DNA of 64,000 nt. Source: Chloroflexota bacterium. GTDB lineage: Bacteria > Chloroflexota > Dehalococcoidia > Lucifugimonadales > JACPQL01. The stretch lies in contig JACPQL010000011.1 in the NCBI GenBank assembly GCA_016190445.1, positions 48,562 through 112,561 of the forward strand, given 5' to 3'. Position 1 is the first letter of the stretch, and the number at the start of each line of letters is the position of its first letter. Below the pieces are notes generated by a model, which was not told where the DNA came from, searched no databases, and saw only the letters and a list, made by a program, of their open reading frames with translations. Positions 26,796 through 34,368 of this stretch are shown one piece after another. The position numbers and the translations under genes were made by a program.

Positions 26796-27641
26796 ATGCG
26801 CGATATCCAGGCCCAGGCCATAACGGATACCGTCAAACGACTATGCATCGAGGCCAACTATTACTTGCCGCAGGACGTGCTGGACGCCCTGCGGCAAGCG
26901 CGCCAGCGGGAGGAGGCCCCTCGCGCCCAGAAGGTGCTCGACACCATCCTCCAGAACGCCCAGATAGCGGCGGAGAAGCAACTCGCTCTCTGCCAGGACA
27001 CGGGCACCACCGTGGTGTTCATGGAGGTGGGCCAGGATGTCCACATCGCGGGGGGCAGGCTGGCCGATGCCGTGAACGAGGGGGTGCGCCAGGGCTACAC
27101 GGGCGGCTTCCTGCGCAAGTCCGTGGCGACGCAGCCATTCTCGGCCCGCAAGAACACCGGCGACAACACCCCCGCCGTCATCCACACCGACGTGGTGCCC
27201 GGGGAGCGATTGAAGATAACCGTTCTGCCCAAGGGCGGCGGTTGCGAGAACATGAGCCGGATGGTCATCCTTCGGCCCGGCGAAGGCCGGAAGGGGATCA
27301 CTGACTTCGTTCTTCGCACCGTTGAGGAGTCGGGCGGGAACCCATGCCCGCCTGTCATTGTGGGGGTGGGGGTCGGTGGCACCTCCGAGTACTGCATGTA
27401 CCTGGCCAAGAGGGCGCTCTTGCGCAAGGTGGGCGAGCACAACCCCGACCCTGAGACGGCGGCGTTCGAAGCGGAGCTGCTAGAGCAGGTGAACGCACTC
27501 GGCCTTGGCCCCCAGGCTTGGGGAGGCAGGACTACCGCACTGGCGGTGAACGTGGAGACGCATCCCACCCACATCACATCGCTGCCCGTGGGGATCAACC
27601 TCCAGTGCCACAGCGCCCGCCTCAAGAGCGCGGAGCTCTAG
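26796..27641 (+). CDS. fumA: Class I fumarase, alpha (N-terminal) subunit
   Basis: A 281-residue FumA-N/TtdA-type subunit. Three Cys suited to the [4Fe-4S] cluster are in ALCQDTGT, GGGCENMSRM and NPCPPVIVGVG. The family block RTTALAVNVETHPTHITSLPVGINLQ-type end is present. Together with the next gene it forms the heteromeric fumarate hydratase; tartrate dehydratase is the alternative, but the TCA neighbours favour fumarase. It begins 26 bases after mdh. Confidence 0.92.
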   Translation: MRDIQAQAITDTVKRLCIEANYYLPQDVLDALRQARQREEAPRAQKVLDTILQNAQIAAEKQLALCQDTGTTVVFMEVGQDVHIAGGRLADAVNEGVRQGYTGGFLRKSVATQPFSARKNTGDNTPAVIHTDVVPGERLKITVLPKGGGCENMSRMVILRPGEGRKGITDFVLRTVEESGGNPCPPVIVGVGVGGTSEYCMYLAKRALLRKVGEHNPDPETAAFEAELLEQVNALGLGPQAWGGRTTALAVNVETHPTHITSLPVGINLQCHSARLKSAEL

Positions 27642-27663
27642 CGCCGTCGAAAGAGGACCAACT

Positions 27664-28221
27664 ATGAAACGGATCACGACGCCCCTGACGGACAAGGTGC
27701 TGGAGAGCCTGGAGGTGGGCGACGAGGTGCTCATAACCGGGGTCATCTACACCGGCAGGGATGCCGCCCACAGGCGCTTTGTGGAGGCCCTGGACCGGGG
27801 CGAGCAATTGCCCGTGGACCTGCGGGGCCAGATACTCTACTACGTGGGGCCGACGCCCCCGCGCCCTGGCATGGTCATCGGCTCCGCTGGCCCCACCACC
27901 TCCTATCGCATGGACCCCTTCACTCCCCGCATGTACGAGGCAGGAGTAAAAGCCACCATCGGCAAAGGGGGCCGCAGCCAGGCGGTCAAAGAGGCCCTCA
28001 AGAAGTACAAGGGGGTCTACTTTGGCGCCATCGGAGGAGCTGGCGCCCTCCTCTCTCAGACCATCAAGAAGGCCGACGTGGTGGCCTACGAGGACCTGGG
28101 CCCGGAGGCCGTCCGCCGCCTGGAGGTGGTGGACTTCCCCGTCATCGTGGTGAACGACGTGCGCGGCAACGACCTGCTGGAGCAGGGCAAGGCCCAGTGG
28201 CGTCGCACCGCCCCGGCCTAG
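27664..28221 (+). CDS. fumB: Class I fumarase, beta (C-terminal) subunit
   Basis: A 185-residue FumA-C/TtdB-type subunit with GDEVLITGVIYTGRDAAHRR, YYVGPTPPRPGMVIGSAGPT, the KGG motif in ATIGKGGRSQAV, and VDFPVIVVNDVRGNDL. It completes the active site contributed by the alpha subunit 22 bases upstream. It is the last gene of the block; a strong palindrome lies just beyond the stop. Confidence 0.92.
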   Translation: MKRITTPLTDKVLESLEVGDEVLITGVIYTGRDAAHRRFVEALDRGEQLPVDLRGQILYYVGPTPPRPGMVIGSAGPTTSYRMDPFTPRMYEAGVKATIGKGGRSQAVKEALKKYKGVYFGAIGGAGALLSQTIKKADVVAYEDLGPEAVRRLEVVDFPVIVVNDVRGNDLLEQGKAQWRRTAPA

Positions 28222-28252
28222 AGGCTGTTCGGATAATCGCCGTCGGGGGAGT

Positions 28253-28280
28253 GCAGAGTCCCGACATGTCGGGACTCTGC
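28253..28280. terminator. Perfect palindrome after the fumarase genes
   Basis: A 28-base perfect palindrome with arms GCAGAGTCCCGACA and complement, 31 bases after the fumB stop. It has no U-tract, so it may be a transcription pause or end, or part of a repeat, rather than a classical intrinsic terminator. Confidence 0.45.
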
Positions 28281-28293
28281 CGGTCCTTCCTGA

Positions 28294-28456
28294 AGCTATC
28301 CTAAAATTCGTGCATGGGTGAGTGCAGAGGGGGCGAAGCCCCGGAGCTTGCCCTGAGCGCAGCCGAAGGGCCGGGGGTCTGGGGGTGTCCCCCAGATTGC
28401 ACTTTTCTCCCCCGCTCCCTTACCAAGGGAGCGGGGGACACAGGGGGTGAGGGTTT
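28294..28456 (+). repeat. Leader repeat, copy 1 (ends at the aminotransferase start)
   Basis: It runs from AGCTATCCTAAAATTCG to the base before ATG 28457. It contains a CTGGGGG/CCCCCAG hairpin and a 13-bp hairpin (CCCCCGCTCCCTT at 28409-28421, complement at 28425-28437). The final GGGGGTGAGGG is the ribosome-binding site. Copy 2, on the other strand, is the leader of selB (58673-58853). Confidence 0.8.
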
Positions 28457-29752
28457 ATGCCAAAGAAACGCACCCAGGAGGAGAAGGCCCTGCTGGAGAA
28501 GGCCCGCCGCTACCTGCCGGGCGGCACCATGGGCAACGTGTACTCGCCCGACGAGAACGCCTTCGTGATCAAGCGAGGACGCGGCTCCCGTGTCTGGGAC
28601 GTCAGCGGCAACGAGTACATAGACTACCTGCTGGGCTCTGGCCCCATGGTGCTGGGCCACGCTCACCCCGCCGTCAACGAGGCGGTGCGCGACTACCTGG
28701 ACCGGGGCACCACCTACTTCGCCCAGAACGAGCCCGCCATCCTCCTGGCCGAGGAGATCGTGCGGGCTGTGCCCTGCGCCGAGAGGGTGCGCTTCACTAC
28801 CAGCGGCACCGACGCCTGCTTCCAGTGCCTCCGCCTGGCCCGGGCGTTCCGCAAGCGGGAGAAGATACTGAAGTTCGAGGGTGGGTACCACGGCAGCAGC
28901 GACTACGCGATGATGAGCACCACCCCTGCCCTATCGGCCCTCCAGGAGTTCCCCAGGGCCACCCGCTCCACCCCTGGCATTCCCACCGCCCTGGAGGAGC
29001 TGGTGCTGGTGGCCCCCTTCAACGACGCCAAGACCACGGTCTCCATCATCGAGAGGCACCACGACGAGCTGGCCGCGGTCATCATGGAGCCGCTACAGCG
29101 CCTCATCCCGCCCGCGCCCGGCTTCCTTCAGGCGGTGCGCGATGCGACGGCCCGCTTCGGCATACCACTGGTGTTCGACGAGGTGGTGACGGGATTCCGG
29201 CTGGCCTACGGAGGCGCCCAGGAGCGCTACGGTGTCGTGCCGGACCTGGCGGCGTTCGGCAAGATCGTTGGCGGGGGCTTCCCACTGGCCGCCATCGTGG
29301 GCCGGGCCGAGGTCATGGACATGTATGACCCCAGCCGCCAGGGCTACGTCAACCAGGTGGGCACCCTCAGCGGCAACCCCATCGCCGCCGTGGCCGGCCT
29401 GGCCACCCTGGCCGAGCTGCGCAAGGAGGGCGTCTACCAGCGCTGGCACGCCACCGCCCACACCCTGCGCCAGACCCTGGAGCGCCTGCTGCGCGAGGCG
29501 GAAATCCCCGCCCAGGTGGTGGGCGACGACACGGTCTTCGACGTCTACTTCACCGACCGGCCCATCACCGACTATCGCTCCACGCTCTCGGCCCGGAAGG
29601 AGCCAATGGACGTGTTCAACCGGGTGCTCCTGGAGAACGGCGTGCTGAAGGGGAGCCCGAAGATATACGTGGGCGTCTGCCACACCCCCGAGGACGTGAC
29701 GCAGACCACCGCCGCCTTCCGCAAGGCCGTGGAGCGCGTGGTGGGGATGTAG
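28457..29752 (+). CDS. Class-III aminotransferase, glutamate-1-semialdehyde aminomutase-like
   Basis: A 431-residue PLP enzyme: VRFTTSGTDACFQCLRLARA, EGGYHGSSD, VFDEVVTGFRLAYGGAQ with the cofactor Asp, and Schiff-base Lys269 in AFGKIVGGGFP, followed by GTLSGNP. The pattern is HemL-like, but the usual STGTEA reads TSGTDA, and no tetrapyrrole gene is near. Another omega-aminotransferase or aminomutase is therefore possible and no symbol is given. Its whole leader is a dispersed repeat. The last 36 bases around its stop recur at 32207-32242. Confidence 0.85.
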   Translation: MPKKRTQEEKALLEKARRYLPGGTMGNVYSPDENAFVIKRGRGSRVWDVSGNEYIDYLLGSGPMVLGHAHPAVNEAVRDYLDRGTTYFAQNEPAILLAEEIVRAVPCAERVRFTTSGTDACFQCLRLARAFRKREKILKFEGGYHGSSDYAMMSTTPALSALQEFPRATRSTPGIPTALEELVLVAPFNDAKTTVSIIERHHDELAAVIMEPLQRLIPPAPGFLQAVRDATARFGIPLVFDEVVTGFRLAYGGAQERYGVVPDLAAFGKIVGGGFPLAAIVGRAEVMDMYDPSRQGYVNQVGTLSGNPIAAVAGLATLAELRKEGVYQRWHATAHTLRQTLERLLREAEIPAQVVGDDTVFDVYFTDRPITDYRSTLSARKEPMDVFNRVLLENGVLKGSPKIYVGVCHTPEDVTQTTAAFRKAVERVVGM

Positions 29753-29757
29753 GCAGG
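29722..29757 (+). repeat. 36-bp direct repeat, left copy (aminotransferase 3' end)
   Basis: The bases encoding KAVERVVGM, the stop and GGCAGG match 32207-32242 at 33 of 36 positions, same orientation. The right copy encodes KAVERVAAM and a stop. The pair brackets the accessory segment between them. Confidence 0.75.
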
Positions 29758-29794
29758 GGCGAGCCCTGCACCCACGGGCCTGGACGGAGCTAGC

Positions 29795-29871
29795 CTCGCC
29801 CTTCGACAGGCTCAGGGCGAGCGGTGCGGGTTTCCCGCTCATGGTGAGCCCGTCGAACCATGAGCAAGCGT
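29795..29871. repeat. REP-like palindromic units
   Basis: CTCGCCCTTCGACAGGCTCA followed by GGGCGAGCGG, then a second unit CCGCTCATGGTGAGCCCG with its complement. It has the same core as 20533 and 37105. Confidence 0.6.
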
Positions 29872-29900
29872 CCGCTTCGGAGGCACTTCCCATCAGTCCC

Positions 29901-29973
29901 GTAGGGTGGGTGAAACCCACCGCTCAATGTGTTGTTTTCTGTGGCGGGTTCCGCGTTGCTACACCCGCCCTAC
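29901..29973 (+). repeat. Inverted-repeat element B, copy 1
   Basis: It opens GTAGGGTGGGTGAAACCCAC and ends ACACCCGCCCTAC, so the ends pair. It lies four bases beyond the stop of the TPR gene. The other copies are at 31444, 32252 and 33367, all in the same orientation. Confidence 0.75.
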
Positions 29974-29977
29974 TAAG

Positions 29978-31315
29978 CTACCGAATTGGCGAGGCCCCCT
30001 GCCACCAGTCTTCAAAGGGGGGACGATTGGGCGAACCCAGAATCTCCCCGAACTTGCCAGCTACTATGGCAGTGACGGGTGGAACATTGAACACGACGTT
30101 GGCCCCAATGATGAATCTGTCGTGAAAAAGTCTCGTGGATATAGTACGGCATTCAGCCTTGATGCCTCGATTTGCCATTTCCGCCTCGAATGTTCCCCAA
30201 GGCTTCTTCAACTTAGGAACCTGCTCCAAGAGACACAGCACACGAATAGACTTGATTCGGTCGGAGTCGGCCACTTCTGAGAGCAGGCGTAAACCTGGGA
30301 CGTCAAAGTGAAGATCTGCCCACCAGATGTACTCAGCGCATGATAGCAGAGTGTCCTTCAAACGAGACAGGTTTGAAGCTTGCTCCCCGGGTCTGATAAC
30401 CGCCGCGTGCTTGCTCAGACTCACTTCTGCTTCGATTAACCTGCGAAGGCTTTCGACACCCTTGGTAACATGCAGTCGCGTCTTCTCGTCTTCGGTCAAC
30501 TGCCCCTTGTGCTCACCGCCGTCGTCTGGCAGACTCACGCAATCGAAGCCAAGTCCTGCCCGAGCGCCGGTCGGCCTTCCTCGCTTGCTGTCTCTACGCG
30601 CTTCGCAGAAGCCGATACGGTAGAACAGATGCTCAATCGCTTCCCTCCCTGTGGCTTGTCTCGATAGTCGCCGGTAGACTCCTATGGCTTCATCCCATTT
30701 ACCCAACCTCTCGTAGTTCTCGGCCAAGAGCTGTTGGAAAAGCCAGTGACCCAACCGTTCGCCGGGGATTCTCTCCATAAACTCGTTCGAGCGCGAATAG
30801 AGCCCTGCGTCAGCATACGCCGCCGCAGCCTCCTCGATGAGCATGGGCACAAGTTTTGAATCTGGCCTGGCCTGTATAGCCAACTCGTACAGATGGGCGG
30901 CCTCTTCGGATTGCCGCAACTCTACCTGAACGTTTCCGTTAACGTACAACACGTATTGCTTTGTGTCACTGTCTATGCCGGGGTTTTGTTCAGTTAGTCG
31001 CCTGGCTTGCAAGGCGAACTGCGCCGCGCGGTCGATATCCCCCAACTCCAACAGTATTTCGCTGTGCAACGCGAAGACACTTGCCTCATGCGATGCGTAG
31101 GGTATGCACCACCGGGCCATCTCCAAAAGTGGGTAGCGCTTTACCTTGTCGGAGCGCGGGATATCGCCGAGGCCCAAACCACATGCTGCCTCGAGCACAT
31201 CCGCACACTCCTCCAGACGGGGCGCGTCCTCCAACGGGAGCTCCCCTTCTTCCTTCTGTGCCCTGAGTTTCTCAAACTCGGGTTTCGTTTGCTCAATGAT
31301 TTGTTGCCAGTTCAT
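29978..31315 (-). CDS. TPR-repeat protein with the same C-terminal PLD-like module as the SNF2 helicase
   Basis: A 445-residue protein. Residues 1-240 are helical with TPR-like repeats (HSEILLELGDIDRAAQFALQ, then EEAAHLYELAIQARPDS and NYERLGKWDEAIGVYRRL). A variable linker rich in Arg and Gly follows. Residues about 314-445 match residues 683-815 of the SNF2 protein at about 57 of 133 hand-aligned positions: CAEYIWW.D.HF, FHDRFIIGAN, FNVPPV and NRPPFEDWW. The frame is open to 31519, but that extension falls inside inverted-repeat element B copy 2. ATG 31315 with GGGAGAGGGAAGAG is therefore the likely start. It stands alone between two repeat copies. The TPR half probably senses or scaffolds and the end module acts; no function is proven. 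Confidence 0.8.
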   Translation of the reverse strand: MNWQQIIEQTKPEFEKLRAQKEEGELPLEDAPRLEECADVLEAACGLGLGDIPRSDKVKRYPLLEMARWCIPYASHEASVFALHSEILLELGDIDRAAQFALQARRLTEQNPGIDSDTKQYVLYVNGNVQVELRQSEEAAHLYELAIQARPDSKLVPMLIEEAAAAYADAGLYSRSNEFMERIPGERLGHWLFQQLLAENYERLGKWDEAIGVYRRLSRQATGREAIEHLFYRIGFCEARRDSKRGRPTGARAGLGFDCVSLPDDGGEHKGQLTEDEKTRLHVTKGVESLRRLIEAEVSLSKHAAVIRPGEQASNLSRLKDTLLSCAEYIWWADLHFDVPGLRLLSEVADSDRIKSIRVLCLLEQVPKLKKPWGTFEAEMANRGIKAECRTISTRLFHDRFIIGANVVFNVPPVTAIVAGKFGEILGSPNRPPFEDWWQGASPIR

Positions 31316-31443
31316 CTCTTCCCTCTCCCGACCCCCGACCAAAAGCAGCGAACCGTTCCTACCACCCCACGTCTCAACCTGCGCTAGCACCCCTAAGCCT
31401 ACGCCCGCACCCTCACCTTGTCCAGCAGGCGGGACGCAGCCCT

Positions 31444-31515
31444 GTAGAGTGGGTGAAACCCACCGCTCCCTGTGTTGCTTTCCGTGGCGGGTTTCGCTTT
31501 GCCCCACCCGCCCTA
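31444..31515 (+). repeat. Inverted-repeat element B, copy 2
   Basis: GTAGAGTGGGTGAAACCCAC to CCACCCGCCCTAC. It lies upstream of the TPR gene and upstream of the toxin-antitoxin promoter. Confidence 0.75.
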
Positions 31516-31562
31516 CCAAGTCCGCCTAGCCCGTACGGGTGACTCCTGCGCCGCCCGAACAA

Positions 31563-31591
31563 TTGCCACAGGGGCGATCAACCGATACAAT
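31563..31591 (+). promoter_or_regulatory. Promoter of the toxin-antitoxin pair
   Basis: TTGCCA (31563-31568), 17 bases, TACAAT (31586-31591), 50 bases before the antitoxin ATG. Confidence 0.6.
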
Positions 31592-31641
31592 AGACGTGTA
31601 GGCGTGCAGCAACATAAACGTTCAGGCATCTAGGAGCAAGC

Positions 31642-31887
31642 ATGTCCAAGCGGATGACGGTCATCTTCGAGGATGAGGCGCTGTATACGGCCTTGAAGGT
31701 GGAGGCGGCACGAAAAGGCCGACACGCCAAGGATATTGTTGCCGAGGCCGTCAGTGAGTGGTTGGAGGCCAGGGAGGACGAGGAGCTACGGGCTGGCTTG
31801 GAGGAGGCGCGCCATGAGTGGGAGCGCCAGGGAGGCGTGGAGGCCAGCGAGTTTTTCCGGGACCTGAAGGCTGGGTCGGCACGGTAA
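31642..31887 (+). CDS. Ribbon-helix-helix-type antitoxin
   Basis: An 81-residue protein. The N-terminal MTVIFEDEALYTALKVEAARKGRHAKDIVAEAVSEWLEA looks like a CopG/RHH strand-helix-helix DNA-binding fold. The acidic tail (EDEELRAGLEEARHEW) would neutralise the toxin. It starts 54 bases after the -10 box region and ends two bases before the RelE-like gene. It is expected to autorepress the operon with the toxin, as in related type II systems. Confidence 0.8.
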   Translation: MSKRMTVIFEDEALYTALKVEAARKGRHAKDIVAEAVSEWLEAREDEELRAGLEEARHEWERQGGVEASEFFRDLKAGSAR

Positions 31888-31889
31888 GG

Positions 31890-32177
31890 ATGCCCCCTCG
31901 ACAGGCTCAGGGCAGGCTTTACCGAGTTGAGCTGGCCCCAGCGGCCCAACGAGACTTGCGGCAATTGCCACGAGAAGTCCAGGCTAGGCTGGTAATGCCC
32001 ATTCGGGCTCTGACAGAGAACCCTCGGCCCGCAGGCGTACGGAAGCTCCGGGGAGAGGAGCGTACCTGGCGCATCAGGGTTGGACCCTACCGGGTCGTCT
32101 ACGACATCTACGACGACCGAGCGCTGGTAGTCGTGCTTAAGGTCGCTCGTCGGAGCGAAACAACGTATAGACGATAG
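31890..32177 (+). CDS. RelE/ParE-type toxin
   Basis: A 95-residue toxin of the RelE superfamily: YRVELAPAAQRDLRQLPREVQARL, NPRPAGVRKLRGEERTWRIRVGPYRVVYDIYDD and VLKVARRSETTYR. The core Arg and Tyr residues of ribosome-dependent RelE-type nucleases are present (RIRVGPYRVVY). The first ten codons (MPPRQAQGRL) coincide with a CCCTCGACAGGCTCAGGGC repeat core, so the N-terminus has been replaced or extended by repeat DNA. It is translationally coupled to the antitoxin. Confidence 0.85.
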   Translation: MPPRQAQGRLYRVELAPAAQRDLRQLPREVQARLVMPIRALTENPRPAGVRKLRGEERTWRIRVGPYRVVYDIYDDRALVVVLKVARRSETTYRR

Positions 32178-32206
32178 CTTCTGTGTGGCCCCCGCTCGTA
32201 ACCCGC

Positions 32207-32242
32207 CAAGGCCGTGGAGCGCGTGGCGGCTATGTAGGCAGG
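32207..32242 (+). repeat. 36-bp direct repeat, right copy
   Basis: A copy of the aminotransferase 3' end (see 29722-29757). It encodes KAVERVAAM and a stop, and sits directly before element B copy 3. Confidence 0.75.
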
Positions 32243-32251
32243 ACGCGCCCC

Positions 32252-32335
32252 GTAGGGTGGGTGAAACCCACCGCTCAATCGCATGTTTTCTGTGGCGAGT
32301 TTCGCCCCGATTTCATCGGGACTCCACCCACCTAC
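32252..32335 (+). repeat. Inverted-repeat element B, copy 3
   Basis: GTAGGGTGGGTGAAACCCAC to CCACCCACCTAC, with an added CCCGATTTCATCGGG hairpin that copies 1 and 2 lack. Confidence 0.75.
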
Positions 32336-32383
32336 TAAGCTGGCGGCTTGGGAAACGTCCCTTCCAGCCGATGCAGCCCAGGC

Positions 32384-32584
32384 TCACCTTCGTGACCGGC
32401 GGGCGCCGAAAGCGCCCAGAAAAGGAGAGCCGGCGCCGACCAGGAACCCGAAGTCATACCAGTTCCCGCTCCTTGCAGCGTTGTACAACGCATGCCCATC
32501 CCAGCCGCCGAATACATGGACTATGAGGACGATCCATGCAGTAAGCCCGTTCCAGAATCCCCGCAGCAGGTCTGCCCACCACAT
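32384..32584 (-). CDS. Small Trp-rich membrane protein
   Basis: A 66-residue protein beginning MWWADLLRGFWNGLTAWIVLIVHVFGGW (one membrane helix) and ending NWYDFGFLVGAGSPFLGAFG with a basic tail. GGAGGAGGCGAC precedes the ATG. It resembles short conserved hypothetical proteins of Chloroflexota-like genomes, with no known role. It follows the DUF4389 gene on the same strand. Confidence 0.6.
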   Translation of the reverse strand: MWWADLLRGFWNGLTAWIVLIVHVFGGWDGHALYNAARSGNWYDFGFLVGAGSPFLGAFGARRSRR

Positions 32585-32709
32585 GATAGTCGCCTCCTCC
32601 GATGGACCGGCCAGCTCATGCCATTTGAGGGACATGGACCCTGAGTCTGACATCTCTACTCTGCGGTCCACCGTTTAAACGCCTTCTGCCAGCCACCTTT
32701 GGCTTCCTC

Positions 32710-33345
32710 CTACGCCCTCAGGCTGAAGGGAGGGTACCGGTCGGTGGTCAACAGGAAGGCGTAGGCAGCGACTCTGAGCCACCAGCGCAACAGGCCCACC
32801 ACGAAGTCGAACAGTGACCTGGGGTAGCGTCCGGTGAAGAGGATGGCAAACCAAGCGAGGAGAACGCAGGCCAGGGCAGCAAGCCCGAGGAACAAGACCA
32901 CAATGTAATGCGGAATGGCAAGGAGCCACTTGATGAGAGGCAGCCAGCGGTTGAGGTCCCGCCTGACATCGGGATAGGGGACCTCTATGTGCACTGCCTG
33001 TTCCTCATCCGTGGAGGGGTATTCATCCCGCAATAGCAAGAGATAGGCGAACACGCGGGTGACAAACTTGACCAGCGCCAGGTTCCAGTCAAACCACCAA
33101 CGAGGATATTTCTGCCGGAAGAGGAGCATCAGGACAGTAGAAAGGAACACCAGTCCGCCGGCGGCATACTGGTAGCGCGGGCCATCCCCGCCGTCCTGGC
33201 TGGCTGAAGTCCCGATGAGCAGGCCCAAGATGACAAGAATCGGGAGGGCAATGATAAGCCTGAAGAAAGTGGTGGACTTGTTTAGCTCTCTGTCCGGGTA
33301 GTCTACGAGCAGGTTGACGGGGTAGGTACTCCTTGGTTGCACCAT
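32710..33345 (-). CDS. DUF4389 membrane protein
   Basis: A 211-residue protein with four likely membrane helices (about 27-45, 60-78, 135-165, 190-205). It has DUF4389 hallmarks: YPVNLLVDYPDREL at the start, LFRQKYPRWWFDWNLAL, and FTGRYPRSLFDFVVGLLRWWLRVAAYAFLLTTDRYPPF-type ends. The family is of unknown function. It may form an operon with the small membrane gene 125 bases downstream. Confidence 0.85.
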   Translation of the reverse strand: MVQPRSTYPVNLLVDYPDRELNKSTTFFRLIIALPILVILGLLIGTSASQDGGDGPRYQYAAGGLVFLSTVLMLLFRQKYPRWWFDWNLALVKFVTRVFAYLLLLRDEYPSTDEEQAVHIEVPYPDVRRDLNRWLPLIKWLLAIPHYIVVLFLGLAALACVLLAWFAILFTGRYPRSLFDFVVGLLRWWLRVAAYAFLLTTDRYPPFSLRA

Positions 33346-33366
33346 GGTTGTCCCTCCTCAAGCCTC

Positions 33367-33443
33367 GTAGGATGGATGAAACCCACCGCTCAGTTTGCGC
33401 GGCGGGTTTCGTCCCGATTTCATCGGGGCTCCACCCGCCCTAC
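33367..33443 (+). repeat. Inverted-repeat element B, copy 4
   Basis: GTAGGATGGATGAAACCCAC to CCACCCGCCCTAC, with the same CCCGATTTCATCGGGG insert as copy 3. Confidence 0.75.
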
Positions 33444-33483
33444 ATTAGCCTGCCCCTGGGAAGCGCGGCTGCGGCACTGCCGC

Positions 33484-34368
33484 CTACGCCCGCACCTTCA
33501 CCTTGTCCAGCAGGCGGGACGCGGAGACGATGTGCCGCTGGAGACCCAGAACGCGTGGGCTCAGCCCCATGGCCAGGCCCAGGAGCTGGGGAAGGTGGAG
33601 GATGGGCATGTCGGGCTTTGACCCATGGGTGGACGCCGCCTTGGGCTGGTAGCCGTCCAGGTTCAGGTGGCAGAGGGGGCAAGGCGTCACCATGGCGTCG
33701 GCGCCGCGCTCCCTGGCATCGCCCGTGTGCCTGGCCACCATGGCCAGCGAGTTCTTCTCGTTTATGGTCAGGATTGGAAAGCCACAGCACAGGCTCTTGC
33801 CTGGAAAGTCCACCGGCTCGGCGCCCACCAGCTCGATCACCCGCTCCAGGGATGTTTCCCGCTCCGGCGCCTCCTCCAGGCCCAGGGCCCAGGAGGGCCG
33901 CAGTATGTAGCAGCCGTAGAAGGGGGCCACCCGCATCCCGGTGAGGGGCCTGGTAATGAGGGGCCGCAGGTTGTCAGCGCCGATCTCCTCCATCAGTATC
34001 CAGAGCAGGTGCTTGATGGTCACCGTGCCCCTGTATTCCAGCCCCTCCGGCTTCAGCTCCTGGTTGACCTCCGCCAGGTACGAAGGGTCGTGGGTCAGGC
34101 GATGGTTGGCCTGGGACATCACCCCCTGGCAGGTGGAGCATATGGTCATGATGGGCAACCCCTTCTGCTCCGCCATGGCGAAGGTGCGGGCGTTCAGCGT
34201 GTCGCCCAGCCTCTGGTCCTTCTCCTGGAGCACACCCGCCCCTGTGCAGGAGGCGCTCGTGAGCTCGTCCAGCTCTATGCCCAGCTTCTCGGCCACAGCC
34301 ACCGCCGACGGGTACAGCTCCGAGCAGCCCCCTCGGGAGACGCACCCAGGGAAGAAGGCGTACTTCAT
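33484..34368 (-). CDS. sdhE: CCG-domain subunit of type-E succinate dehydrogenase (SdhE/HdrB-like)
   Basis: A 294-residue protein with two cysteine-rich CCG-type domains. The first has FFPGC, SASCTGAG and CSTCQG. The second has YGCYILR, SLCCGFP and PCPLCH. The first domain reads SCTG where CCG is usual; the second is complete. Such HdrB-like subunits replace the classic SdhC/SdhD anchors in type-E succinate:quinone reductases. Its ATG overlaps the sdhB stop (ATGA), so A-B-E are coupled. Electron transfer to menaquinone or another carrier at the membrane is inferred. Confidence 0.82.
   Translation of the reverse strand: MKYAFFPGCVSRGGCSELYPSAVAVAEKLGIELDELTSASCTGAGVLQEKDQRLGDTLNARTFAMAEQKGLPIMTICSTCQGVMSQANHRLTHDPSYLAEVNQELKPEGLEYRGTVTIKHLLWILMEEIGADNLRPLITRPLTGMRVAPFYGCYILRPSWALGLEEAPERETSLERVIELVGAEPVDFPGKSLCCGFPILTINEKNSLAMVARHTGDARERGADAMVTPCPLCHLNLDGYQPKAASTHGSKPDMPILHLPQLLGLAMGLSPRVLGLQRHIVSASRLLDKVKVRA

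Noticed and set aside
31316..31519. A 68-residue N-terminal extension of the TPR protein
   Set aside because: It is read through inverted-repeat element B copy 2; the ATG at 31315 has a good ribosome-binding site and begins the helical domain.
29901..33443. The four element B copies as a CRISPR array
   Set aside because: The units are 70-85 bp, self-complementary and 0.8-1.5 kb apart with genes between them; no short regular spacers and no cas genes.
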